DNA of 58,359 nt from Candidatus Baltobacteraceae bacterium (GTDB lineage Bacteria > Vulcanimicrobiota > Vulcanimicrobiia > Vulcanimicrobiales > Vulcanimicrobiaceae). The notes beneath the pieces were generated by a model. The model searched no databases. It worked only from the letters and a program-made list of their open reading frames with translations, and was not told where the DNA came from. This document shows, one piece after another, positions 1 to 8,975 of this stretch; position 1 is the stretch's first letter, and every line of letters begins with the position of its first letter. A program made the translations under genes and the position numbers. The stretch lies in contig DATJTX010000009.1 of the NCBI GenBank assembly GCA_035502855.1, positions 1-58,359 of the forward strand. Direction: 5' to 3'.

Positions 1-204
1 CCCCCGCATCCGGGCCGCTCTCCAGCAGCCCTTCACACCGGGAGGGGCTCGCAGACATGCAGCCCAAGCCGCCGCCACGGTAAGAAGTAATGGGGCGCGA
101 TAATCAGCTCCCAGGTAAGAAGGCTTTATGGCGCGACTCGCAGCGCGGGGTGGAAGCAGAATATACGGAACCGGCGAATTAGAGATTCAAGGTGGGAAAA
201 GCGA
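1..204. other. No confident gene; window edge
   Basis: I see no supported gene in this stretch. All three plus-strand frames are open from the edge but close by about position 112, so the 3' end of a gene starting outside the window could end here. None of the short translations is recognisable. The last part leads into the methyltransferase at 205 and has a purine-rich GGTGGG about 12 bases before its ATG. Confidence 0.4.
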
Positions 205-1380
205 ATGTTCGCCGACAGTTCGGCTAAACAGTACCCGGCGCACCACGAGATTTTGGGGGAGGCGCCCCCGCCGAACAATGCCCTGAGTATGATGCTCGAG
301 ATGGTCGGCGCCGGGAAGCGGGTCCTCGACGTCGGTTGCGCTAGCGGATATCTCGGCGAGGCCCTCGGCGGGCGGGGTTGCTCGGTCACCGGCATCGACG
401 TCAACGCACATGCTCTCGAACGTGCGCGAGAGCGTTGCGACGAAGCGTTCGCCGCCGATCTGGACGTCACGCCGCTTTCGCGCATTCTCGGCGAGCGCCA
501 ATTCGACGTCATCGTATTCGGGGACGTCCTCGAGCATGTGCGCAACCCGCTCGAGATCCTCGAAAGCGCACGAGCCCATCTTGGCGCTCATGGTTACGTC
601 GTCGCATCGTTCCCCAACATCGGTCACGGCGCCGTTCGCCTGGCTCTTCTTGCAGGCCGTTTCGAATATCGGGAGCTGGGGTTGCTCGACGAGACGCACC
701 TCCGCTTCTTCACGCGCAAAACGATCGATGAGTTGCTGTTGCACGCCGGCTTCTCGATCGACGAAATGCGTCAAACAACGCTCCCGCTCTTCGAGGAATC
801 TGACCTGGTCCCGAAGGTCCGCCGCGAGGAGTTTCCGGCCGAAACGATCCAGGCGATCCTCGGCGATCCCGATCATGAGATTTTGCAGTTCGTCGTTCGA
901 GCATCGCCGATCTCGGACGCCGCTCGTGTGCGTGCGCTCGGGCGCCGTTTTGCCATCGCAAACGACGCATTAGCCGACGCAGTAGGTCGCGTAGCGCGGC
1001 TTGAGCGCACTCTCGAACGACTCGATCGCAAACGCAAGACCTTGGAGCAAGAGTTTGAGCAATGCGAGCGCGAGCGAAGACTGCATCTGGCGGCGTCTGA
1101 TCGTGCCGATGCTCTCGTCTCCGAGCACGCGAAGAGGATTGCAGACTTGCAGCAGCGCTTCGACCTCCTTTCGGAGCGATTCAATGTGCTTCAGGTCGAA
1201 AGGGATCGGGAGCGTGACGCACGCGAAGCGCTCGAGCAGCAGGCGTGCGCCTTTGCCCTTGAAGTCGAGGAGCGTGCAAGAGCGGACGCGGACGCCCTCT
1301 CCAAGGAGATCGTCGGCATCCATTCCGGGATGGGCTGGCGCCTCAGAAACGTTGTTCGGCGGGTACTCGGGCGTCGCTGA
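205..1380 (+). CDS. SAM-dependent methyltransferase with C-terminal coiled coil
   Basis: A class I methyltransferase of 391 aa. Motif I is VLDVGCASGYLG (about residues 40-51), followed by the acidic VTGID strand and the FDVIVFGDVLEHV motif typical of methyltransferases in O-antigen and glycan clusters. Residues about 250-370 are a long charged coiled coil rich in Arg, Glu and Leu. The tail SGMGWRLRNVVRRVLG resembles the C-termini of glycosyltransferases that act on surface polysaccharides. By inference it methylates a surface glycan or carrier-bound intermediate. The exact substrate cannot be read from the sequence. It is convergent with the next gene. Confidence 0.8.
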   Translation: MFADSSAKQYPAHHEILGEAPPPNNALSMMLEMVGAGKRVLDVGCASGYLGEALGGRGCSVTGIDVNAHALERARERCDEAFAADLDVTPLSRILGERQFDVIVFGDVLEHVRNPLEILESARAHLGAHGYVVASFPNIGHGAVRLALLAGRFEYRELGLLDETHLRFFTRKTIDELLLHAGFSIDEMRQTTLPLFEESDLVPKVRREEFPAETIQAILGDPDHEILQFVVRASPISDAARVRALGRRFAIANDALADAVGRVARLERTLERLDRKRKTLEQEFEQCERERRLHLAASDRADALVSEHAKRIADLQQRFDLLSERFNVLQVERDRERDAREALEQQACAFALEVEERARADADALSKEIVGIHSGMGWRLRNVVRRVLGRR

Positions 1381-1394
1381 CATCGAGCGATACG

Positions 1395-2252
1395 CTACCC
1401 GATAGCGAGGATGTCGTAGATCTCGGCTCCTAGATGCTCCAGACTTTCGCGCGAGAACGCATAATCGCTCAGCGATCCGAAGTACACCGCACACGTTCCC
1501 GCACGCGCGCCGGGATCGGCGGGATTACTGTAGCCGGCGGCATGAACGCCGTCCCCGCGCCGAGCAACGCTGCACCCCGCGGCGTAGGAGTCGCCGCCGG
1601 TGAACACCAAACCGCGCGCATATCCGGCAACGAACTGCACGGCGCCGTACAACGAGCGGATGAATCCGCGCGGCGACTCACAGAAGTAGAGACTTCCTTC
1701 ATGCGAAGCCGGCGAATGCGGCTGATAGATGCCGCGGGCGAGGTACACACCGCTCGAGAGATCGTAAATGTAGCCATCGACCGCGTCGGCCCACGATCGA
1801 CCGAGGCGCGGACCGAATGCCGTGCTGAGGAGGCGGCCCTCGTGCATCAGCAACCCGCTGAGATGGTGCGTGTCCTTCGGCGCGGACCCGGCCCGCCACA
1901 GAATGTCACAGTCTCCGTCAGCGAGATTGACGCGAACGACCTCGTCACTGCCCGTCGACGCAACAATGACGTGCTCACCGTCGAGCACGAGCGCATGCAC
2001 GTCGATTACCGTCGGCAACGGAATTGACTCGACGAAGCGCGGCGCGAACACGTCCCACACGGCAATATGTGACGCGTCGTCTTGCGTATAGGCGCAGTAC
2101 ACGTTCGTCCCGTCGGTCGCGAGCCCGCACGCGGAAGCTGGACTCGATCCCGGGGCGCGGATCGGCTGCCACTCGCCGGAGGGCGTGCGCACCGCGAGCA
2201 TCGCATCGTCAGCGCCACGACCGTTGCAGAACGAAGCGACAAGAACGTTCAC
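1395..2252 (-). CDS. DUF4915/TIGR03032-like beta-propeller protein
   Basis: Protein of 285 aa with repeated short beta-strand motifs and no signal peptide. The segment around PHSPASHEGSLYFCES, followed by a GYARGLVFTGGDSYAAG-type stretch, matches the pattern of DUF4915/TIGR03032 proteins as I remember it. Members of that family occur in glycan and sulfotransferase clusters and have no assigned reaction. It is divergent from the sulfotransferase at 2306, with 53 bp between the start codons, so the two probably share a promoter region. Family assignment is by eye and moderately secure; function is unknown. Confidence 0.55.
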   Translation of the reverse strand: MNVLVASFCNGRGADDAMLAVRTPSGEWQPIRAPGSSPASACGLATDGTNVYCAYTQDDASHIAVWDVFAPRFVESIPLPTVIDVHALVLDGEHVIVASTGSDEVVRVNLADGDCDILWRAGSAPKDTHHLSGLLMHEGRLLSTAFGPRLGRSWADAVDGYIYDLSSGVYLARGIYQPHSPASHEGSLYFCESPRGFIRSLYGAVQFVAGYARGLVFTGGDSYAAGCSVARRGDGVHAAGYSNPADPGARAGTCAVYFGSLSDYAFSRESLEHLGAEIYDILAIG

Positions 2253-2305
2253 GAGGCTTCTCTACAAGCGCAGGACTCACGCTCCCTTGGCCTAAGCTCG
2301 GCGGC

Positions 2306-2989
2306 GTGCCGGCTTTTTTCGAACGCAACGCGGCATTCGTGCATCTGCCGAGGACCGGCGGGACGAGCGTCATGCGCGCGCTCGCGCCCTGCGGCTGCGC
2401 ATCGTTCGCTGCCCCTGGACTGTGGGACGCTTTGGAGCAGTATACCGATCCCGGCACCGTTGTCCGCGCCGTACGGGAAAATTTCTACATCACGACGCTG
2501 AGCGACTTCCCACAGCAGCATCTGCCGGCAGCAGCGCTCCGGTTGCTCGTAGGGCCCGAGCGCTGGAACGATCTCTTTACCTTCGCGTTCGTCCGTAATC
2601 CGTGGGACCTCGTCGTATCCACCTACGAGTTTGCTCGCCGCGACGTCGAGATCGATCGGCTGCGCGGTGCTGATCCCGACCGCGTCGAACTGCTCGACCG
2701 AAGCCCCACGTTCGAGCGCTTCGTCGAGTTCTATCCCGCACTGCGCTCGGATATGAGTGCGATGCTTTGTGATCGCACGGGTGCATTGCTCGTCACGTTC
2801 GTCGGACGGTACGAGGCACTCGAGGAAGGGTTCGCAACCATCTGTGAGCACGTGGGCATCAGCGCCGCGCTCGAGGTGACGAACGCGTCGCAACGTCGCC
2901 ACTACCGCAGCTACTACGACGACCGCACCCGAGCGCTGGTCGAGCACCATTTCGCGCGCGATATCGACCGTTTCGGCTACGCGTTCTGA
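2306..2989 (+). CDS. Sulfotransferase family protein (first copy)
   Basis: Protein of 227 aa. The 5'-phosphosulfate-binding loop is HLPRTGGTSV near the N-terminus and the 3'-phosphate-binding motif is FAFVRNPWDLVVSTYEF (about residues 93-109). These are the two diagnostic motifs of PAPS-dependent carbohydrate-type sulfotransferases. I chose the GTG at 2306 because it places the first strand (AFVHLPRTGG) directly after the start. The open frame extends further upstream, but that part overlaps the divergent neighbour and reads as low-complexity arginine. The end overlaps the convergent sulfotransferase by 13 bp. It probably sulfates a glycan made by this cluster. Confidence 0.78.
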   Translation: MPAFFERNAAFVHLPRTGGTSVMRALAPCGCASFAAPGLWDALEQYTDPGTVVRAVRENFYITTLSDFPQQHLPAAALRLLVGPERWNDLFTFAFVRNPWDLVVSTYEFARRDVEIDRLRGADPDRVELLDRSPTFERFVEFYPALRSDMSAMLCDRTGALLVTFVGRYEALEEGFATICEHVGISAALEVTNASQRRHYRSYYDDRTRALVEHHFARDIDRFGYAF

Positions 2990-3612
2990 ACCTGCGGAAA
3001 TGTATATCCGAAACGGTGCACATCCTGCGCGTACCATTCGGCAACGAGTTCCCGCGCTTCGTCGTCGTAATATGCCTGGAGTGACTCACGCTCGCCGGCG
3101 TTACGATGCGGCAGCGGACCCAAAACTCCGAGCCGATCGAATACCTGCGCGATAGAAGCGTCGAGTTGCTCGAATCGCAGCACGTCGTCGACCAGGATCC
3201 GGTCGTTTGTGTCATAGAGGAAGCGGTATTGTGGCTCCCACTGAACGTGCGCGCGCGCCCGGATCGCGCGCAGATACGCTTTGAACGTTGCATCCCCGTC
3301 GATGCCGAGGAACGCTTGCAAGTCGGGTCGGCGGCGCAAGAAGACGAACTGCGAGACCGCGCGGTCCCACGGGTTACGGACGACGGCGAAGCGGTAGTAC
3401 CGCTCAAAGGTCTCCTCTCCGATCACCTTGCGAACGAGCGCCGCGGTGAGGTGCTGCAGTCCACCGGTCTGATATGGGTTGCAGTACGCGTCGACGAAAC
3501 CGCCCCACAACTCGTTGGTCGTGCGCGGTCCCGGCCACAGTACGTCTTCGATGCTGGTCCCGCCGCATTTTGGAATGTGAATGAAGACGCAGCGTAGCGA
3601 ATGCGAGATCAC
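2977..3612 (-). CDS. Sulfotransferase family protein (second copy)
   Basis: Protein of 211 aa with the PAPS-binding loop FIHIPKCGGTSIEDVLW at the N-terminus and the second motif FAVVRNPWDRAVSQFVF. It is related to the gene at 2306 and faces it tail to tail with a short overlap. The start is the GTG at 3612, which overlaps the stop of the upstream PhyH gene as GTGA, a layout used repeatedly in this cluster. It ends with HRFGYTFPQ, close to the RFGYAF end of the first copy, so the pair may be an inverted duplication. Confidence 0.78.
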   Translation of the reverse strand: MISHSLRCVFIHIPKCGGTSIEDVLWPGPRTTNELWGGFVDAYCNPYQTGGLQHLTAALVRKVIGEETFERYYRFAVVRNPWDRAVSQFVFLRRRPDLQAFLGIDGDATFKAYLRAIRARAHVQWEPQYRFLYDTNDRILVDDVLRFEQLDASIAQVFDRLGVLGPLPHRNAGERESLQAYYDDEARELVAEWYAQDVHRFGYTFPQVQNA

Positions 3613-4226
3613 GGAGTCACCTCGATCGCCTCGTACGACGGAAAGAGCCGGGCGCGATCGATGCGCACTCCGGGAAGCGTAAAGCGAATCGCCAGTGCCA
3701 TGCGGCCGTGCGCCGTCACGTTCGTACCGGAGCGGTGCACCGTGTCCTGATCGAAGAGAAAATACTCCCCCGGGGCAAGCTCCATCGCGATGTCCCGCGA
3801 CTCCGGAGCCGGCAGCGTGCGGATCTCCACGCAACCGTTCTCACGCGTGGCCGGCTCGAGCGCCAACCATGCGGAGACGTTGATCATGGGATCGAGCATC
3901 GTCGTCCAGTGGTCACGATCGCGGTGCCAGTCGAAGATGCCCGCGCCTGCGGCTTTGGGAAAGAAGTTCGAACGCCAGAGCACGATCGAGGGTCCGAGGA
4001 TGCCCCTGACGCGCTCGATGATCGCCGGCGTCAGGCACATCGTTCGTACCAGCTCTGAGTCTAGGTGTCGCGACTGCGCCGGCGAGCGAGGATCCGGGCC
4101 GGTCGTGCCCAAAAGACGGTATGCCTCGTCACAGAACGTGCGCGCCTGTGAGTGAGAGAACGCGGTGAACGGCCCGGCGAATCCGTTGAGCGCAAAATCG
4201 ATTGCGGTCACGTCGTGAGGTTCCAC
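3609..4226 (-). CDS. Phytanoyl-CoA dioxygenase (PhyH) family oxygenase
   Basis: Protein of 205 aa resembling the PhyH branch of non-haem Fe(II)/2-oxoglutarate oxygenases. The metal triad can be read as His101 and Asp103 in WHRDRD and His164 in DTVHRSGTN, with a candidate 2-oxoglutarate-binding Arg in ALAIRF. PhyH enzymes hydroxylate lipids, carrier-bound acyl groups or small molecules. Its place upstream of a sulfotransferase suggests a hydroxylate-then-sulfate order, which is inference. It overlaps the next gene by 4 bp and lies 6 bp after the glycosyltransferase gene. Confidence 0.75.
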   Translation of the reverse strand: MEPHDVTAIDFALNGFAGPFTAFSHSQARTFCDEAYRLLGTTGPDPRSPAQSRHLDSELVRTMCLTPAIIERVRGILGPSIVLWRSNFFPKAAGAGIFDWHRDRDHWTTMLDPMINVSAWLALEPATRENGCVEIRTLPAPESRDIAMELAPGEYFLFDQDTVHRSGTNVTAHGRMALAIRFTLPGVRIDRARLFPSYEAIEVTP

Positions 4227-4232
4227 ATGCGA

Positions 4233-5813
4233 TTAGCGAAAGACATTTCGAACCGATTCGGCGACACGCTCGACGTCGAGCGCCTCGTGGGCCGTCGGGA
4301 CGAGATGAACGTTGGCGATCCCAAGGCCGCATAAGGCGTCGCGTTCCGGAAGCGTTGCGGTAATCACAACATCGGCGCGCCGTGCCGCAGCAAGGCCGGA
4401 CGCCACCTCATCGCATTCGCGCGCGAAGTGCGAATCGGTCGCATCATAAATGAATTTCATGGCCTGGTTACGCCCGAGAATCGGGTAATACGCTTCGAAA
4501 AGCTCCGCTCGGGTGATCCACGCGTAGTCGAGGATCGGCAAGATTTCGTCGATGGCCGCTTCCTTTAGGGGGCCACCCTCGACATGACGGAGCACCTCGA
4601 TGCCGAGCGCTTCCAGCTTGGACGCGTATGGGACGATCGCGGTGAAATTGTCAACTAAGAAGATCACGTGGAAGCCCTGATCGCGCATGATTTTGAGAAG
4701 CGTGAAGAGGCGCTCGGCTCCCACCTCTCGACCCTGCACAGGCACGTACGAATCGACGACGAGCACGACCTGTCCGCGGCGAATCCGGCGCGCCGCTTCG
4801 GCCGATCTCCCGGATTGGTGATGGCTGACGAGCGACTCACGCCAGCGTTCGGCGAATTTCGCCTGATTGGCCGCCTGGTACCGTTTCACGTCGCGGATCA
4901 CGGCGGCGCCGCCGGCCACGTCCTCGTCATGAACGACCTGCGAGCGCGGTTGATACACGACGCGAAACCCAGCCGCGCGGGCGCCAAAGCAGAGATCGGC
5001 ATCTTCGTAGTATGCCGGCGCGTATCGTGTATCGAAGCCGCCCAGCGACCGAAACACGTCGGCACGAACCAGTAGTGAAGCACCCGAGCAATAGTCGACG
5101 TCACGCACGTAGTTGTAGCGGGGATCGTTCGGATCGTCGCCGCGACCGTAGCTCGCGCCCGATCCGTCGCGATAGATGATGCTGCCGGCTTCTTGCAGCC
5201 TGCCGTTGGGATGGATCAGCTTGGATCCGACGATCGCGATCGAGCCGTCGCTTTCGGCCGTCGTAACGAGCTCGTCGAGCCATCCGTCGTGTACCGATGT
5301 GTCGTCCTTGAGAAAGCATAGGTACTTTCCCCTTGCGATCGATGCGCCGCGGTTGCATGCGCCGATGGGACCCTCTTCGTGCTCGTTGCGAGCGACGATG
5401 AGGCCGGGTAACGCGTCCGCGAGCAGCGTGATTTCGCCTCTGGATCCGTCGTCGACGACGATGATCTCCAATTCGAGTGTCTCGAACCATGAGCTCGCGA
5501 TCGAAGCGAGGCAGCGCACGGTAAACTCGACGCGATTGGATGCCGGTATAATGATCGACGCAATCGGTTCGAACGAAAGTGGGCGCTCGGCCGTTCGGCG
5601 CAGCCATAGCTCGCGCAATCGCTCGAGCGCGGGGGGGTGGAAACGCTCCAGCGCAATCGCACCGTTGGCGGGCCGCGCGAGCGCCGTGTGCAAGCGATAG
5701 AAGCGGCTGGCCTTCAGCCGTTCGAGATCGGCCCGCAGTTCCTCGACTCGCTCGCGTGCCGATCGCGCGCGCCGTACCGCGGCTTCGAATCGCTGATGAT
5801 TCGTTTCATTCAT
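4233..5813 (-). CDS. Two-domain glycosyltransferase (GT2 plus GT-B-like domain)
   Basis: Protein of 526 aa. Residues about 15-60 form a short coiled coil. A family-2 glycosyltransferase domain starts at SIIIPASNRVEFTVRCLAS, with VVDDGS and a later EDADLCFGARAAGF motif. The C-terminal 190 residues (from VVLVVDSYVPVQGREVG) look like a GT-B N-terminal half. The start is ATG 5813, overlapping the SGNH stop as ATGA. A longer open frame upstream only covers the neighbour. It probably acts in the cytoplasm, adding sugars to a surface polymer or carrier-bound chain. Confidence 0.78.
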   Translation of the reverse strand: MNETNHQRFEAAVRRARSARERVEELRADLERLKASRFYRLHTALARPANGAIALERFHPPALERLRELWLRRTAERPLSFEPIASIIIPASNRVEFTVRCLASIASSWFETLELEIIVVDDGSRGEITLLADALPGLIVARNEHEEGPIGACNRGASIARGKYLCFLKDDTSVHDGWLDELVTTAESDGSIAIVGSKLIHPNGRLQEAGSIIYRDGSGASYGRGDDPNDPRYNYVRDVDYCSGASLLVRADVFRSLGGFDTRYAPAYYEDADLCFGARAAGFRVVYQPRSQVVHDEDVAGGAAVIRDVKRYQAANQAKFAERWRESLVSHHQSGRSAEAARRIRRGQVVLVVDSYVPVQGREVGAERLFTLLKIMRDQGFHVIFLVDNFTAIVPYASKLEALGIEVLRHVEGGPLKEAAIDEILPILDYAWITRAELFEAYYPILGRNQAMKFIYDATDSHFARECDEVASGLAAARRADVVITATLPERDALCGLGIANVHLVPTAHEALDVERVAESVRNVFR

Positions 5814-6619
5814 GACGTGCGCAATAGGCCTTCGACGATCAATGGAACGATCTTCGTGGAATGGTGGTCGCCGCTGCCGTAGAGCGACTGTTCCCGTACC
5901 CCGTTCGACCACGTCAGCGCCCATACGTCGATATATCCGATCCCTTCGGTGCGGGAAAATTCACGCAGAGCGCGGTCGGCGATCACGTACGTACGGAATC
6001 GGAGGTCAAGCGGTTTCCCACCCGGGCGCACCTCGCGTTGGGGCGGTCCGATGCCGAGAAGGTGTAATGCGGAAAAACCGCAGTCACGCAGGCGACACAA
6101 TCCGGTAAAGAGCGGAGCAAGCCGTGCCTGATAATCGCGATAGACGTCCTCGTAGTCCAATTGCGTCGCCGGTTCGTACGGCTCCGCGTCCGGCGGAGTG
6201 CCTTCGAAAGGTGGATCGAGCTCGAACCAGGCTTGGCGGCGGTACAGCGACTCTTGGAGGTCCCACGCGTCAGCGCCACCGCAGGAAACGACGAGCGTTC
6301 GGTTTACGCGCGCCGGTGCAAGCACGATCTTGCTCTGTTCACCTTCGAACGCCTCGACATCATAGCTGAAGGCGGGATCACCGTCTTCGGCATGCACGAG
6401 AAAGCCGAGCTCCCAAAGCCAGCGGGACACCATACCGCCGAAGCGACCCTGCGCGAATAAGCGCGAAGACCGAAAATACGGCGCCGTTCTCGATCGCGTA
6501 ACGACGAGCCGGTCGCCGATCGCCTCACCTGCCAGCGCGTGGCCGTCGAAGATTGCCGCGCGGCTGTCGCCGATGAACGAAATGAGCCGCTCGACCGGCG
6601 CCAGGCTCAGCGTGCTCAC
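5810..6619 (-). CDS. SGNH/GDSL-like hydrolase or acyltransferase
   Basis: Protein of 269 aa without a signal peptide. Block I is FIGDSRAAIFDG near the N-terminus, with Ser in GDS as the likely nucleophile. VVSCGGADAWDL can serve as the oxyanion block, and SGDHHSTK near the C-terminus supplies an Asp-x-x-type His dyad. The family includes esterases and O-acetyltransferases for glycans. The start is GTG 6619, overlapping the stop of the carrier protein as GTGA. Its placement right after a carrier protein suggests that it loads, trims or transfers an acyl group. That role is inferred. Confidence 0.6.
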   Translation of the reverse strand: MSTLSLAPVERLISFIGDSRAAIFDGHALAGEAIGDRLVVTRSRTAPYFRSSRLFAQGRFGGMVSRWLWELGFLVHAEDGDPAFSYDVEAFEGEQSKIVLAPARVNRTLVVSCGGADAWDLQESLYRRQAWFELDPPFEGTPPDAEPYEPATQLDYEDVYRDYQARLAPLFTGLCRLRDCGFSALHLLGIGPPQREVRPGGKPLDLRFRTYVIADRALREFSRTEGIGYIDVWALTWSNGVREQSLYGSGDHHSTKIVPLIVEGLLRTS

Positions 6620-6852
6620 ACGATGACTCCACGTTCGGCGAGAACCGCGCGAATCTCGCGCACCGAGGTCAGTCGCTCGGCGTCGGCCGCCGAAAGCTCG
6701 ATGCCGTACTGGCGGTCGAGATTGGCGGCGATCGCCACCTCCGCGAACGAGTCCCATGTTCCGATCGTTTGCCACGTCGAATCGTCATCGATTTCGCTCT
6801 CGGGAGCATTCACGGCGCGAGCGATCAGGGTCCGAAGGGCCGGGTCCATCAT
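6616..6852 (-). CDS. Free-standing acyl carrier protein
   Basis: An acidic helical protein of 78 aa with a phosphopantetheine attachment motif, TWDSFAEV (Ser in the DS position), followed by the usual I-L-S/T-V-I pattern of the second half of carrier domains. It has no neighbouring adenylation or ketosynthase domain. The ATG at 6852 overlaps the stop of the upstream oxygenase gene, and its own stop overlaps the SGNH start, so the three genes are tightly coupled. Free carrier proteins in such clusters hold acyl or aminoacyl groups for hydroxylation or transfer. Confidence 0.8.
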   Translation of the reverse strand: MMDPALRTLIARAVNAPESEIDDDSTWQTIGTWDSFAEVAIAANLDRQYGIELSAADAERLTSVREIRAVLAERGVIV

Positions 6853-8120
6853 CCTTGTCGGTGCTCGAAGATCGCGCACTCGAGAAAGAAACCGAGATCG
6901 CGCTCATCGGGTCCCAGCCCCAGTCGCTTCGGATTTGCGGTTTCGCTCGACGTGATGCGCACGTGCACGCTCGCCCCGGCCTCGATCGTTCCCGATCCCG
7001 TAACTTCGGCGTATCCGGGTGACACCAAGGGGGCGGCCCATTCCCGGCCGTCGACTTCGATTCGAATCCGTGTCCCTTGCACGCCGTCGGGGATGCGCAA
7101 GCGCAGCGTCAGAGCGCGCACCTCGCGTTCGGCATATACCCTGAAGCGCAGTTCGCCGCCCGCCCAACCGTCCGAATATTTCCCGCCGGCATCGCTCGCC
7201 CGCACATAACCCATAACCGGCACGCCCTGAGCCGATTCGAGCTGGGCGCACCTGATACGCAGTCGCGCTGCGAGCGCCGTGTCGCTCTCCCGTTTCGCGA
7301 GTTCGGATTGATAGAGCTGGATCAAATTGTCGCGGGCCTGCATCGACTCGCGCAGCTCGCGCTCGTCGTCCGCGGTCAGACGATAGCCCGCAGCGTAGCG
7401 ATCGGCGAGCGCGCGGGGGACGAAGAAGGTCGTGTGCTCGGTCGCGATTTCCGCCTCAGGGCGCTCGAGCGTGTAGAGGTAGATCGAGAGCGATTTGCGC
7501 GTGCGGTGTCGCTCCTGCGGTGGAAGATCGATGCGGTCGAACCCGTGCCACGAACGTTCGCTGGTCTCGAAGATGATGCACCGATTGAACGCTGGGTCGT
7601 ATTCAGCGGCCGGCCCCGCATCTTCGCGCGGGTCGGCGTAGAGGGAGATCGCGCCGCCCCACTCGCGACGCCAGCTTTCGTTGAGGTACACGATTAGGTT
7701 GACGCGTCGATGCAGTTTGGTTACGGGATGATAATTGAAGTCGACGTGCGGCTTTAAGTCGCGGCCGTAAAAATTTTCGTGTGTCCCACCGCCGTAATTG
7801 GTTGGATCATACAGCAAGCCGTCGATCCCGGTCACCAGCCCGGTCCAATCTAGAAACGCGGAAGAACGGAAGAACGCGTCTGCCGCCGCGTAGGCTTCCC
7901 CAAGCGCCGGGAGGTCGGGGCGAAAAACTTTTCGTCCGATGCCCGGTTGCTCGTTTTCGACGCGCGGGGGCGGGAACTGCTCGAGCAACCGCCGCGCAAA
8001 CGAGGGTATGAAGAACCCGTCGATCACGACATGCCGGAACGGAGCCGCCCTCTCGAAGCGCTCGTGCAACGCTCGCGCAGTCGCCAGCACGGCGGGGTCG
8101 ATCATCGTGTCCGTTTGCAT
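6849..8120 (-). CDS. 2OG-Fe(II) oxygenase with C-terminal beta-rich domain
   Basis: Protein of 423 aa. The N-terminal half is a prolyl-4-hydroxylase-like oxygenase: HVDFNYHP carries the His-x-Asp ligands, a later His lies in RSWHGFD, and RKSLSIYLYT gives the 2-oxoglutarate-binding Arg. A helical linker (about 230-290) is followed by a beta-rich C-terminal domain of unknown role, possibly carbohydrate binding. I chose ATG 8120; a GTG lies one codon earlier and another ATG five codons later, with no clear ribosome-binding site to decide. It heads the minus-strand run down to the sulfotransferase and diverges from the gene at 8204. Confidence 0.75.
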   Translation of the reverse strand: MQTDTMIDPAVLATARALHERFERAAPFRHVVIDGFFIPSFARRLLEQFPPPRVENEQPGIGRKVFRPDLPALGEAYAAADAFFRSSAFLDWTGLVTGIDGLLYDPTNYGGGTHENFYGRDLKPHVDFNYHPVTKLHRRVNLIVYLNESWRREWGGAISLYADPREDAGPAAEYDPAFNRCIIFETSERSWHGFDRIDLPPQERHRTRKSLSIYLYTLERPEAEIATEHTTFFVPRALADRYAAGYRLTADDERELRESMQARDNLIQLYQSELAKRESDTALAARLRIRCAQLESAQGVPVMGYVRASDAGGKYSDGWAGGELRFRVYAEREVRALTLRLRIPDGVQGTRIRIEVDGREWAAPLVSPGYAEVTGSGTIEAGASVHVRITSSETANPKRLGLGPDERDLGFFLECAIFEHRQG

Positions 8121-8203
8121 CACGTTCGTGCGGCAAGCGCCTTCTCTGACGCACGCGCTTTCCCTTGCGGGAACCGACCGCCGGCGCGGCGCAGAACGAA
8201 GCG

Positions 8204-8782
8204 ATGATCATTGGGAGGACGGGACGGGCACGTCTACCCATCACGTTCGACGCGCGCGCATTGCTACGCGACGCGCTTGCGCTGCCGCCTGACGCGTGGG
8301 AGCCGCACTTCAACCGCGCCCTGTACCGCAACGACTGGAGCGGTGTCGCCTTGCGCAGTAATGGCGGTGTGGGCCTGTATCCGAATCCGCATTCGTCGCA
8401 AGCATTCACCGATACGCCGTGGCTTGCTCGCTGTCCGGCCGTGCGCGAAGCGCTCGCGCGGTTCGCGTGCCCGACGAGCGCGGTGCGGTTCTTGCGCGTC
8501 GGCGCGGATTCGGAAATCTTCGAGCATCGTGATTACGACCTGACCGCCGAGGGCGGCGAAGCGCGCGTGCACGTTTGCGTACAGACCAGCAACGACGTAA
8601 CCTTTCTGCTCGATAGCACGCCGGTCGTGATGCTCCCGGGCTCGTGCTGGTATCTCGACGTGAGCCGCCCGCATCGCGTGATCAATGCCGGCGCGACGGC
8701 GCGCGTGCACCTCGTCGTCGACTGCATGATCGACGGCTGGTTGCGCGAGCTGATCGCCGCGGGTGATCCAGGCGATGGATGA
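8204..8782 (+). CDS. Aspartyl/asparaginyl beta-hydroxylase family protein
   Basis: Protein of 192 aa matching the Asp/Asn beta-hydroxylase fold (PF05118 type). FEHRDYD carries the His-x-Asp metal ligands, RPHRVINAGATARVHLVVD carries the second His and the 2-oxoglutarate-binding Arg, and FLRVGADSEIFEH is the typical lead-in. Known members hydroxylate Asp or Asn side chains in proteins. The start was set at ATG 8204; a TTG 13 codons upstream is possible. It overlaps the Nif11-like gene at its 3' end, so it is probably translated with it. By inference its substrate is the neighbouring peptide or the tail-collar protein. Confidence 0.8.
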   Translation: MIIGRTGRARLPITFDARALLRDALALPPDAWEPHFNRALYRNDWSGVALRSNGGVGLYPNPHSSQAFTDTPWLARCPAVREALARFACPTSAVRFLRVGADSEIFEHRDYDLTAEGGEARVHVCVQTSNDVTFLLDSTPVVMLPGSCWYLDVSRPHRVINAGATARVHLVVDCMIDGWLRELIAAGDPGDG

Positions 8783-8975
8783 TTTCGAGCGCTTGCGAGC
8801 GATCGTCGACGGCGACGAATCACTGCAAGCCGAGTTGTTCGCGCAGACCGATCCGACGGCGTTCATCGCAGCGCTGACGCGCATCGCCGATCGCCACGAC
8901 CTGCTCGTGCCCGAAGCGCGCATTTGGCAGGCGCTCGAAGAAGGGCGCACCGTATGGTACGCGACATGGGCGTAA
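8763..8975 (+). CDS. Small Nif11-like leader-peptide protein
   Basis: An acidic protein of 70 aa. The pattern FERLRAIVDGDESLQAEL followed by FIAALTRIADRHDLLVPE resembles the Nif11 domain seen in nitrogen-fixation-associated small proteins and in leader peptides of some ribosomally made peptides. It continues with an aromatic tail containing WYATWA and no obvious GG cleavage site. The GTG start at 8763 overlaps the preceding gene; ATG 8775 is an alternative. It sits between a hydroxylase and a sulfotransferase and could be a substrate or an adaptor. No enzyme that cyclises peptides is visible. Confidence 0.6.
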   Translation: MIQAMDDFERLRAIVDGDESLQAELFAQTDPTAFIAALTRIADRHDLLVPEARIWQALEEGRTVWYATWA

